A stretch of DNA of 64,000 bases from an uncultured Bacteroidales bacterium. GTDB taxonomy: Bacteria > Bacteroidota > Bacteroidia > Bacteroidales > UBA932. The stretch spans positions 38,831-102,830 of the forward strand of contig CALUST010000030.1 of NCBI GenBank assembly GCA_944323505.1, written 5' to 3'. The position numbers and the translations under genes are program-made. This document shows positions 37,673-45,943 of the stretch, one piece after another (position 1 is the first letter of the stretch; every line of letters begins with the position of its first letter). The notes under the pieces were generated by a model. It saw only the letters and a program-made list of their open reading frames with translations, made no database searches and was not told where the DNA came from.

Positions 37673-39400
37673 ATGGTACTACAGATTCTGACCCTGATCG
37701 GCGCTCTCGGAATGTTCCTCTACGGAATGAACACGATGAGTTCCGGCCTGCAGAAAGCGGCAGGCGAAAGATTGAGGGCTTTCCTCGCGGCAATGACATC
37801 CAATCCTTTCAAAGGAGTGCTGACAGGACTTGGAATCACGGCCATCATCCAGTCTTCAAGTGCGACGACAGTGATGGTCGTAGGCTTTGTGAATGCAGGC
37901 CTTCTGACCCTGACCCAGGCAGTCGGGGTGATAATGGGAGCCAACATAGGCACGACAGTGACGGCCTGGCTCATATCCCTGCTCGGATTCAAGATGGACA
38001 TATCCATCCTCTCGATTCCGCTCATGGCCGTAGGATTCATATGTTCCCTGGCCAAGAAAAGCAAGACGAAGAACATCGGCGAATTCATCATCGGATTCTC
38101 CCTGCTGTTTCTCGGCCTTTCATTCATGAAGGAGTCGGTCCCGGATCTTGAGACCCATCCGGAAGTCCTTTCGTTCATTTCCAAATGGACAGGTTTCGGA
38201 TTCGGTTCCGTCCTCATATTCCTGGTGTTCGGCACCCTGCTCACCCTGGTACTCCAGTCATCGAGCGCGACCGTGGCCCTCACCCTCATCATGCTCAACA
38301 TGGGCTGGATTCCATTTGAAATGGCTGCGGCAATGGTCCTCGGAGAGAATATCGGCACCACAATCACTGCAAACATTGCAGCCGCGGTCGGCAATACGCA
38401 GGCCAAGCGGGCAGCAATTGCGCATACGATGTTCAATGTATTCGGTGTCATCTGGGCATTGGCACTGTTCCGTCCGTTCCTCTCGTTCATAGGGAAGATC
38501 ATCACCCTTCTCGGCTATCCTGATCCTACCGTGACATCGTTCGTCGGGGAGATCGGCGGAGAACAGACCGATGCATCGACTGCGGCCCTGTACGGGGTGT
38601 CTATGCTGCATACGATGTTCAACCTCATCAACACCTGCCTGCTGATATGGTTCATCCCATGGATTGTCAAGGCGGTGAAATGGATCATCAAGAGTCCGGA
38701 CAAGGCTGAGGAGGAGAATTTCTCGCTCAGATACATCAATGCCGGGCACCTTGCAACAGCGGAGATGGCTCTTGAGCAGGCCATGAAGGAAATCATCCAT
38801 TTCTCGGAGATTTCCAAGAAAGGACTGGGATATGTAAGACTTGCAATCAACGAGAAAGATCCGGAGAAATTCGAGGAATACAGGCAGAAACTCGTGAAAT
38901 ACGAGGAGATCTCGGACAGGATTGAATATGAGATAGCATCATTCATGAACTCCCTCTCCAAAGAGGAGATCAGCGTGGAGTCGAAGTCCCAGATCAGAGC
39001 CATGTACAAGATAATCAGCGAACTGGAGAGCCTTGGGGACTCCGGGGAGGCAATCAGCCGCATTCTTTCCAGGAAGAATGCGCACGGGCAGGAGTTCAAT
39101 GAGGAGGAACTCAAGAAAATCGACCGTCTGATCGCCCTTGTCGACAAGGCATACGACGTCATGATAGCAAACCTGAATGTCGGGTTCGGCAATCTCAAGG
39201 ATATCACCAATGCCTACGATGCGGAGCAGAACATCAACGAGATGCGCAACAATCTCCGCGAGGAGGAGATTGTCAATCTCGAACATGACGGAAAGAACTA
39301 CCAGACCAGCGTCTACTACATGGACATCATCTCCGAACTGGAGACAATGGGAGATTTCATGATAAACGTGTCCCAGGCACTGGTAAAAAGCAAGGAATAA
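37673..39400 (+). CDS. Na+/phosphate cotransporter (NptA/PNaS family) with PhoU-like domain
   Basis: Inner-membrane sodium-coupled phosphate transporter. 575 residues: two inverted-repeat transport units, each with the family QSSSAT motif (60-65 and 195-200) and a following GANIGTT or GENIGTT segment; about nine hydrophobic helices up to residue 340; then a cytoplasmic PhoU-like helical domain (about 360-570, with ELESLGDSGEAISRI and ELETMGDFMINVSQ). Bacterial members import or export phosphate with Na+; direction is not readable. No pho regulon element is recognised upstream. Confidence 0.92.
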   Translation: MVLQILTLIGALGMFLYGMNTMSSGLQKAAGERLRAFLAAMTSNPFKGVLTGLGITAIIQSSSATTVMVVGFVNAGLLTLTQAVGVIMGANIGTTVTAWLISLLGFKMDISILSIPLMAVGFICSLAKKSKTKNIGEFIIGFSLLFLGLSFMKESVPDLETHPEVLSFISKWTGFGFGSVLIFLVFGTLLTLVLQSSSATVALTLIMLNMGWIPFEMAAAMVLGENIGTTITANIAAAVGNTQAKRAAIAHTMFNVFGVIWALALFRPFLSFIGKIITLLGYPDPTVTSFVGEIGGEQTDASTAALYGVSMLHTMFNLINTCLLIWFIPWIVKAVKWIIKSPDKAEEENFSLRYINAGHLATAEMALEQAMKEIIHFSEISKKGLGYVRLAINEKDPEKFEEYRQKLVKYEEISDRIEYEIASFMNSLSKEEISVESKSQIRAMYKIISELESLGDSGEAISRILSRKNAHGQEFNEEELKKIDRLIALVDKAYDVMIANLNVGFGNLKDITNAYDAEQNINEMRNNLREEEIVNLEHDGKNYQTSVYYMDIISELETMGDFMINVSQALVKSKE

Positions 39401-39403
39401 TGC

Positions 39404-39431
39404 TATCTTTGCCGCCTGTTAGTTAACTAAC
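39404..39431 (+). promoter_or_regulatory. Predicted rlmD promoter and start-site palindrome
   Basis: TATCTTTGC at 39404-39412 is a full TAnnTTTGY match. A perfect 14-bp palindrome GTTAGTTAACTAAC follows at 39418-39431, at the predicted transcription start, leaving ten bases before ATG 39441. It could be an operator or a 5'-end hairpin. The -33 region is poor. Confidence 0.45.
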
Positions 39432-39440
39432 TAAGAATCA

Positions 39441-40847
39441 ATGTCAGGAAGAAAGAAAGAGATAATTCTCGAAAATGTAAGGATAGAAGCCGTTGCGGCT
39501 GAAGGAAAAGCACTTGCACGTGTAGACGGCACAGTGCTTTTCGTTCAGTTTGCCGTGCCGGGAGACATTGTTGACGTAAAGGTCACAAAGAAAAAGAAAA
39601 ACTACATGGAAGGGTTCATCCTGCGCATGGTGACCCCTTCTCCGGACAGGCTTGAGCCGTTCTGCAGCCATTTCGGAGTCTGCGGAGGCTGCAAATGGCA
39701 GCCGCTACCCTACCGCATGCAACTGGAAGCGAAGCAGCAACAGGTATATGACCAGCTTGTGCGCATCGGGCATCTCGACATACCGGAGATTCTCCCGATA
39801 ATCCCGTCAGAAAAGACGGTATATTACAGGAACAAACTGGAGTTCACCTTTTCCAGGAGAAGGTGGATAGATGCTGCGGAAGATCCGGAACAGATATCCC
39901 CGGAAGAAAGGTGCGGGCTGGGGTTCCATGTGGGCAGGTTCTTCGACAAGGTCCTCGACATAAGGCATTGCTGGCTGCAGAAAGACCCGTCGAATGCCAT
40001 AAGGCTCTTCATAAAGGACTACGCCCTGAGACACGGGTTGGAGTTCTTCGACATCAGGGAGCACACAGGCTTCCTGAGGAATATGTTCATCCGGACCACC
40101 GAAAAAGGGGAAGTCATGCTCATAGTCTGCTTCTACCATGAGGACAGGAGTTCCAGAGAGGCCCTGCTGAATGCCGTCGCAGACCGTTTCCCTGAGATAA
40201 CATCCCTGTACTACATCATCAACGGCAAGGCGAATGACTCGATTTCAGACCAGGAGTGCATACTGTTCAAGGGACAGGAAGCAATATATGAAGAGATGGA
40301 GGGGCTTAGATTCAAGATAGGCCCGAAATCGTTCTACCAGACCAATGCCCCGCAGGCATACAGGCTATATTGCACGGCCCGGGAATTTGCAGGACTGACC
40401 GGCAGCGAACTTGTCTATGACCTCTACACCGGGACCGGCACCATCGCCCAGTTCGTCGCCCGGAAGGCGGCCAAGGTCATCGGTATAGAATATGTGCCTG
40501 AAGCTATCGAAGACGCCAAAGTAAATGCGGCAGCCAACGGCATAGACAACTGCACGTTCTTCGCCGGGGACATGAAGGACATCCTGACTGACGAGTTTGT
40601 CGCAGAGAACGGACGCCCTGACGTGATCATCCTCGACCCTCCGAGAGCCGGCATACATCCCGATGTCGCCAAGGTGATACTTGATGCCGCACCGTCGAGA
40701 ATAGTATATGTCAGCTGCAACCCGGCATCACAGGCAAGGGACCTGGCTATCCTGTGCGAGAAATACAGGATAACGGCAGTCCGTCCGGTAGATATGTTCC
40801 CGCACACCCACCATGTGGAAAACGTGGCGGCACTTGAGCGTTTGTAG
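39441..40847 (+). CDS. rlmD: 23S rRNA (uracil-5-)-methyltransferase, RlmD/RumA family
   Basis: 468 residues. An N-terminal TRAM RNA-binding domain (about 5-65) precedes the iron-sulfur ligands C75, C81 and C84 (CSHFGVCGGC), with a fourth Cys in RHCWLQ. The methyltransferase part has FYQTNAPQA, the SAM loop YDLYTGTGTI, LDPPRAGI and the nucleophile in VSCNPASQARDL. It adds the C5 methyl of a uridine with SAM. RlmD targets U1939 in E. coli 23S rRNA; closely related RlmCD and TrmA-like enzymes hit other sites, so the exact nucleotide is inferred from family only. Confidence 0.88.
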   Translation: MSGRKKEIILENVRIEAVAAEGKALARVDGTVLFVQFAVPGDIVDVKVTKKKKNYMEGFILRMVTPSPDRLEPFCSHFGVCGGCKWQPLPYRMQLEAKQQQVYDQLVRIGHLDIPEILPIIPSEKTVYYRNKLEFTFSRRRWIDAAEDPEQISPEERCGLGFHVGRFFDKVLDIRHCWLQKDPSNAIRLFIKDYALRHGLEFFDIREHTGFLRNMFIRTTEKGEVMLIVCFYHEDRSSREALLNAVADRFPEITSLYYIINGKANDSISDQECILFKGQEAIYEEMEGLRFKIGPKSFYQTNAPQAYRLYCTAREFAGLTGSELVYDLYTGTGTIAQFVARKAAKVIGIEYVPEAIEDAKVNAAANGIDNCTFFAGDMKDILTDEFVAENGRPDVIILDPPRAGIHPDVAKVILDAAPSRIVYVSCNPASQARDLAILCEKYRITAVRPVDMFPHTHHVENVAALERL

Positions 40848-40879
40848 GCAGACAGTGCATTTTATAAAGATATTTTTTA

Positions 40880-40888
40880 TAACTTTGC
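40880..40888 (+). promoter_or_regulatory. Predicted promoter element TAACTTTGC of the Hdr-like operon
   Basis: Full TAnnTTTGY match, predicted start near 40894, 25 nt before ATG 40919. It is the only good promoter found before the seven-gene run 40919-48190. The -33 region is weak. Confidence 0.5.
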
Positions 40889-40918
40889 AAAATTACGTCT
40901 GTATTTAACGCTATTGAA

Positions 40919-41623
40919 ATGGGCAAACTTTACGACGAACTTGCTAAAGACTACAGGATAAAGGAAGGGCTCAAGACCTGCATCAATTGCGGCACATGCA
41001 CTGCCATCTGTCCTGCAGCCGAATTCTATAAATACGATCCCAGGAAGATTGTCGATATAGTCCAGAGCAAGGATGACGCAGAGATTGAGAAACTTCTCAA
41101 AAGCGATGTCATCTGGTACTGCGGGGAATGTATGTCATGTGTGACAAGATGTCCTCGCAAGAATGCACCAGGACTGGTGCTGATGGCTCTGAGGAATCTT
41201 TCCGCCAGACTCGGATATTTCGTGAACTCCGAAAAAGGGAGACAGCTGTACCCCCTGACCAAGACACTCACCGGCAACATACTCAACTACGGATACTGCG
41301 TGTATCCGGATACATTCAAATGGGAGGATCATGTCGAGTCGGGTCCTGTCATGAAATGGCATCTGGAGCACAAGGAGGACTCCTTTGCGAGAGTCGGTGC
41401 CAACTATAAGGGGACCGGGCCTGGTATTCTGAGGAAGATACCGCAGGAGTCGCTGGACGAACTGAAAAGAATATTCGACGTCACCGGAGGCACGGAAAGG
41501 ATTGAGACAGTGTACAGGTGCTCCGAAGAGAAGGCAAAGGAGATGGGTATGGACATGGACGAGTATTTCGAAGAGACATTCACACATATCTCCCCCGGGC
41601 ATCTGAACGGAGAAGATGAATAA
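40919..41623 (+). CDS. HdrC-like iron-sulfur subunit
   Basis: 234 residues with two classical [4Fe-4S] motifs: CINCGTCTAICP (residues 21-32) and CGECMSCVTRCP (68-79). In heterodisulfide reductases HdrC relays electrons between the flavin subunit HdrA and the catalytic HdrB. The C-terminal 130 residues have no further clusters. No membrane segment. It is the first gene of the operon, 26 nt before the HdrB-like gene. It resembles HdrC1 of sulfur-oxidation (sHdr) clusters by position and size, which is inference from gene order. Confidence 0.85.
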   Translation: MGKLYDELAKDYRIKEGLKTCINCGTCTAICPAAEFYKYDPRKIVDIVQSKDDAEIEKLLKSDVIWYCGECMSCVTRCPRKNAPGLVLMALRNLSARLGYFVNSEKGRQLYPLTKTLTGNILNYGYCVYPDTFKWEDHVESGPVMKWHLEHKEDSFARVGANYKGTGPGILRKIPQESLDELKRIFDVTGGTERIETVYRCSEEKAKEMGMDMDEYFEETFTHISPGHLNGEDE

Positions 41624-41649
41624 AGAACGTTACCGAACCTGAACCGCAA

Positions 41650-42720
41650 ATGATTTACCAAGGAAAACAGAAAATATGGGCGGATTACCAGAAAGAGATT
41701 CCTGATGACCACTGGTACTATGTGCGCAGCTGCATCAGGCAGAATTTCTTCCCGGGAGCAGAGAAGATGTTCCTCGAAATCTGCCGCAACGTCCTGAAAA
41801 AGGACTTTCATGAAAACGAGAACCATACCACCTGCGGAGGCATTGCATACCACTGCGACACAATTCCGCAGGAGACTGTCATGACAATAGTCGCAAGACA
41901 GTTCGCTCTGATGACAGAAGCAGGATATGAGAACTACGTGTGCTCCTGCATAACGTCATTCGGCAACTACATCGAGATACTCGAGACGTGGAATGAATTC
42001 CCCGAACTGGAGACCAAGATAAGGGAAATGCTCTGGAAAGCATGCAGACGCGAGTTCAACAAGCCTAAATATGTGGCCCATGCGAGTGACCTGATATACA
42101 AATACAGGAATCTCATAGCGGAAAGGGCCAAGTTCAGGCTCGTGAACAAGCACACGGGAGAGCCTCTCAAAGTCGTGGAGCACATAGGATGCCACTACTC
42201 CAAGATGTTCCCGTCCAAAGGCGTAGGCGGGGCCGAATACCCGTACGTGCTCTGCGGGATGATAGAATCATGGGGAGGGAACGTCATAGACTACCCTGAA
42301 AGACGCCATTGCTGCGGCTACGGGTTCAGACAATATCATGTCAAGGCCAACAGAGGCTATTCAATCTCCAACACCCACAAGAAATTCGAATCCATGGAAC
42401 CGTATCATCCTGACATGATCATCACAAACTGCCCAGGATGCCCGTACTTCATGGACAGATGGCAGTATGCCATAGCGGAGATGGAAGGCAAGACATACGG
42501 GGAGAACGGCTACGGCATCCCTGTATTCACCTACGAGGAAGTGGCAGGGCTTGTGCTGGGCTACGACCCGTGGGATCTCGGACTGCAGCTGCATCAGGTG
42601 GCTGTGGAACCGCTGCTTGACAAGATAGGCATCGAATATGACCCTGCCAGGAAGTACGAAGGAGTCAACCACAAGGATCTGCAGAGACCTGAACTCCCCG
42701 GGGTCCTGAGATGCTGCTGA
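41650..42720 (+). CDS. HdrB-like subunit with one intact CCG domain
   Basis: 356 residues. The C-terminal CCG motif is complete: C181, 39 residues, C221-C222-G, 38 residues, C261-x-x-C264, expected to bind a non-cubane [4Fe-4S] cluster that handles disulfides or persulfides. The N-terminal repeat is altered: TCGG at 61-64 has one Cys where two are usual, and C98-S-C100 replaces CxxC. The N-terminal cluster is therefore probably missing or different. Last residues are RCC. HdrB1-type proteins of sHdr systems also deviate from the methanogen pattern. It lies 26 nt after HdrC and 70 nt before the HdrA-like gene. Confidence 0.82.
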   Translation: MIYQGKQKIWADYQKEIPDDHWYYVRSCIRQNFFPGAEKMFLEICRNVLKKDFHENENHTTCGGIAYHCDTIPQETVMTIVARQFALMTEAGYENYVCSCITSFGNYIEILETWNEFPELETKIREMLWKACRREFNKPKYVAHASDLIYKYRNLIAERAKFRLVNKHTGEPLKVVEHIGCHYSKMFPSKGVGGAEYPYVLCGMIESWGGNVIDYPERRHCCGYGFRQYHVKANRGYSISNTHKKFESMEPYHPDMIITNCPGCPYFMDRWQYAIAEMEGKTYGENGYGIPVFTYEEVAGLVLGYDPWDLGLQLHQVAVEPLLDKIGIEYDPARKYEGVNHKDLQRPELPGVLRCC

Positions 42721-42790
42721 CCTGTACAGGACTGGCACACTACCAAAAAGAGAAACTACAGATGCCTGCTGCATCTGCAAAATCAGAGAC

Positions 42791-43810
42791 ATGAAAGACA
42801 ATATCCTCATAATAGGCGGAGGAATCGCCGGACTTGAAGCAGCCTCGCAACTTCTGAAACTGGGATACAATCCCATCATTGTGGAGAAATCGGACCATCT
42901 CGGAGGCCATGTCGCCGACTGGAACAGACTTTTCCCCGACATGACTCCGGCAGAAGAGGTCGTGTCAAGGCTTGTAGCCGAGACAAGCGAGGCGAATATT
43001 TTCCTCAATACGGAAATCTCATTCGTCAACAAGTTGAAGGACAGTTACAACATAATGCTCTCAAACGGCATCTCCGTCATCACAGGGACACTTCTGTTCG
43101 CAACCGGATTCTCGATGTTCGACGCATCGAAAAAAGAGGAATACGGCTACGGAATCTATAACCAGGTGATGACCAACCGCGATCTCGAGCACTGGTTCAA
43201 CACCGGCAAGGATGCGAGAATCCCGGAGGAAGGCCCGGCCGCCATGGGCTTTGTCCATTGTGTCGGCTCGAGAGACGAAAAGGCCAGGAATCCGCAATGT
43301 TCCAAAGTATGCTGCATCACGGCTGTCAAGCAGGCAATCGAGATGAAGCAGAAGTTCCCTGAGGCGATGATATATTGCTTCTATATGGATCTGAGGATGT
43401 TCGGCAAGAAATACGAGGATTTCTACATCAGCGCGCAGAGGGACTACGGGATACGCTTCATCCGCGGCCGTGTCTCGGAAGTCAGCGAGAATATTGAAGG
43501 CAAACTCATTGTAAAGGCCGAGGACACCCTTTCCGGAAAGCCGGTCAAAGTCACTCTCGACCTGCTTGTCCTCATGGCTGGCATCGTATGTAATCCGGAT
43601 ACATGCAAGACCGCCGGTCTCATTTCACTTCCTGTGGATTCTGACGGCTTCCTGAAAAGCCGTGACAATATCGCCGACATCACGGAATCTCCAAAGGAAG
43701 GCATCTTCTATGCCGGAGCCTGCACGGGGCCCAAGACCGTCCCTGAGACACTTGCAGAGGCACGGTCTGCAGCACTTGAGATACATAACTACATTTCACG
43801 GAAGAAATGA
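42791..43810 (+). CDS. Short HdrA-like flavoprotein
   Basis: 339 residues. FAD-binding GGGIAGLEAA near the N-terminus, then the HdrA iron-sulfur motif C157...C170-x3-C174-C175 (HCVGSRDEKARNPQCSKVCC) and the family signature YMDLRMFGKKYEDFY (198-212). It ends with the usual FAD-closing strand GIFYAGACTGPKT. Methanogen HdrA has about 650 residues with added ferredoxin domains; this form lacks them and matches the short HdrA of sHdr and Qmo-type complexes. It probably mediates two-electron chemistry between the Hdr clusters and a soluble partner. Its stop overlaps the next gene by 4 nt (ATGA). Confidence 0.87.
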   Translation: MKDNILIIGGGIAGLEAASQLLKLGYNPIIVEKSDHLGGHVADWNRLFPDMTPAEEVVSRLVAETSEANIFLNTEISFVNKLKDSYNIMLSNGISVITGTLLFATGFSMFDASKKEEYGYGIYNQVMTNRDLEHWFNTGKDARIPEEGPAAMGFVHCVGSRDEKARNPQCSKVCCITAVKQAIEMKQKFPEAMIYCFYMDLRMFGKKYEDFYISAQRDYGIRFIRGRVSEVSENIEGKLIVKAEDTLSGKPVKVTLDLLVLMAGIVCNPDTCKTAGLISLPVDSDGFLKSRDNIADITESPKEGIFYAGACTGPKTVPETLAEARSAALEIHNYISRKK

Positions 43811-44136
43811 TGGATTTCGGATTCAAAATATCCCCGAGTTCAGCCGTGAACCTGGACAATGTGGACCTCTCCCTGTACGACAGGCTGGCAGAGGTGGAGC
43901 CGGACATACGCAAATGTATTGCATGCGGTTCATGTTCTGCATCCTGCCCTGCCAACAGATTCTCCGGGATGAGCGTCCGCAAGGCTATCCTCGGCCTGCA
44001 GCGGGGAAAGGAAAAGGAAGTCGCAAAGATGCTCTCGACCTGCATGCTCTGCGGGAAATGCTCAATGGTATGCCCGCGAGGCATCAACACGAGACATCTG
44101 ATTCTGTCAATCTGCAAATTCTATAAGGAGGACTGA
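43807..44136 (+). CDS. Second HdrC-like two-cluster ferredoxin
   Basis: 109 residues with CIACGSCSASCP and CMLCGKCSMVCP, two [4Fe-4S] motifs of HdrC type, and little else. It overlaps the HdrA-like stop by 4 nt and ends 3 nt before the membrane subunit. A second small HdrC next to a second HdrB-type protein is the layout of sHdr clusters (C2-B2). It likely carries electrons from the HdrA/B module to the membrane subunit. Confidence 0.85.
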   Translation: MMDFGFKISPSSAVNLDNVDLSLYDRLAEVEPDIRKCIACGSCSASCPANRFSGMSVRKAILGLQRGKEKEVAKMLSTCMLCGKCSMVCPRGINTRHLILSICKFYKED

Positions 44137-44139
44137 CGC

Positions 44140-45942
44140 GTGAGAGAAAGATTTCTGACAGGATACAATGACTTTGTGCTGCCGTTCATGATAGGACTGA
44201 TATTCATCCTGTCATACTGCCTCATAGGTCTTGTACGTATCATACTCCAGCTCCCTAAGGAAGACCGCAGACGCTTCTTCCTGTCCCTGGTCAATCCGAA
44301 GACCATGGCCAAGAATATCAGGGACATATTCTGCGACTGCCTGTTCCATGTCAAGCTATGGAAACGTAACAAGTTGCTGGGCTACATGCATTCCAGCATA
44401 GCCTTCGGATGGTTCATGCTGATTGTGATAGGACATATTGAAGTCCTTCTGTACACTCCGCACAGGGCGAAGCTTTTCTATTTCCCTATCTTCTTCAGGT
44501 ACTTTGTCGCAGAGACCGAAAGCACGATGAGGGGCGCATTCTTCTTCTTCCTTATGGACTTCTTCCTGCTGATGGTGCTCAGCGGCATATTCCTGGCCAT
44601 GTTCAAAAGACTGCAGTCCCGTATCTTCGGCATGAGGAGGACGACCAATCCGAGTTTCCTCGACCTGGTAGGCCTGTACTCACTGTGGTCGATATTCCCT
44701 CTGAGACTTCTGGCTGAAGGTTTCACAGCTGACATAAGCGGAGGCTCATTCCTCACCAAGTCCCTGAACTATGTCCTCAATTCATTCCTCAGCGACCACA
44801 CTAATATGCTCCCTGCATGGTGGGCTTATTCGTGCGCCCTGGGAATATTCTTCGTGGTCCTGCCATTCACGCGGTATATGCATATCCCGACGGAGATTCT
44901 CCTGATACCGCTCCGTAATGCCGGCATCAAGATAAGGAACGCAAGAAAGGGATTTGCCAAGGCAGAGGTATATTCATGTCCGAGTTGCGGGCTCTGCATT
45001 GATGCCTGCCCTATGGGCGTGATGAAGACCCACATCAAGGACACGACTGTCTATCTGAACAGGCAGATCCGCAGACGGAACGAGAGACGCATAGAGGAAA
45101 TAAGCGACAAATGTCTTCTGTGCGGGAAATGTACGGCAATCTGTCCTGTAGGTGTCGAGGGGGACAAGTTGAGGATAGCCCAGAGGTCACTGAGAAAATA
45201 TTCCATCAATCCTGACTATTCTGACATATCGACGGCAGAACTGGCATGCAGCTCCGAAGGCAAGGTACTGTACTATGCAGGCTGCATGACGGCTCTCACT
45301 CCCGCCATAAGGAAGGCAATGGAATCGCTTCTGCAGAAGGCAGGAGTGGACTACGAACTTATGGACAAGGACGGCGGCATCTGCTGCGGGCGGCCGATGA
45401 TGATGGCCGGGAGGTTTGACCAGGCCAGGCAGATGGTGGAGAAGAACACGGAAATAATACGTAATTCCGGAGCCACCACCCTGCTCCTGACCTGTCCTAT
45501 CTGCTACAGGATATTCAAGGAGAAATACAACCTCGAAGGGATAGAGATCATCCACCATACCGAATATATCGACAGGCTCATAAAGGCCGGCAGGCTGAAA
45601 ATCAGGAAGGGCAAGGCAAAATATGTCTACCATGACCCGTGTGAACTCGGCAGGGGCTGCGGTATCTATGACCAGCCTCGTGAGGTGCTCGCCTCTGCAG
45701 GAAGACTTGTCGAGGCGGCAAAGAACAGGAAAGAGAGCATCTGCTGCGGAGGCAGCCTGGGCAGCCTGACCCTTGGGTTCGACAAAAGAAAGGCAATGAC
45801 AGAGAATGCACTTGCCAATCTGACATCCGCATCACCGGACGTGATAGTGACTGCGTGCCCTCTGTGCAGGAGCACGTTCAACAGATACGCAGACAGGCCT
45901 GTAGAGGACCTGGCGGAAATTATAGATAAAAAAAGCATATAA
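44140..45942 (+). CDS. Membrane HdrE/HdrD-like fusion: cytochrome-b-type domain, two [4Fe-4S], two CCG domains
   Basis: 600 residues, GTG start preceded by an unusual strong Shine-Dalgarno AAGGAGG (44125-44131). About five membrane helices occupy residues 12-250, with H84, H99 and H248 as possible haem b ligands as in HdrE/NarI-type subunits. Next come CPSCGLCIDACP (280-291) and CLLCGKCTAICP (325-336), then two complete CCG domains: C382, C415-C416, C452-x-x-C455 and C501, C535-C536, C573-x-x-C576. This joins what are separate subunits in HdrDE or DsrMK. Expected to exchange electrons between menaquinone and a disulfide or sulfur-carrier reaction on the cytoplasmic face. Its stop is one base from the next ATG. 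Confidence 0.85.
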   Translation: MRERFLTGYNDFVLPFMIGLIFILSYCLIGLVRIILQLPKEDRRRFFLSLVNPKTMAKNIRDIFCDCLFHVKLWKRNKLLGYMHSSIAFGWFMLIVIGHIEVLLYTPHRAKLFYFPIFFRYFVAETESTMRGAFFFFLMDFFLLMVLSGIFLAMFKRLQSRIFGMRRTTNPSFLDLVGLYSLWSIFPLRLLAEGFTADISGGSFLTKSLNYVLNSFLSDHTNMLPAWWAYSCALGIFFVVLPFTRYMHIPTEILLIPLRNAGIKIRNARKGFAKAEVYSCPSCGLCIDACPMGVMKTHIKDTTVYLNRQIRRRNERRIEEISDKCLLCGKCTAICPVGVEGDKLRIAQRSLRKYSINPDYSDISTAELACSSEGKVLYYAGCMTALTPAIRKAMESLLQKAGVDYELMDKDGGICCGRPMMMAGRFDQARQMVEKNTEIIRNSGATTLLLTCPICYRIFKEKYNLEGIEIIHHTEYIDRLIKAGRLKIRKGKAKYVYHDPCELGRGCGIYDQPREVLASAGRLVEAAKNRKESICCGGSLGSLTLGFDKRKAMTENALANLTSASPDVIVTACPLCRSTFNRYADRPVEDLAEIIDKKSI

Positions 45943-45943
45943 C

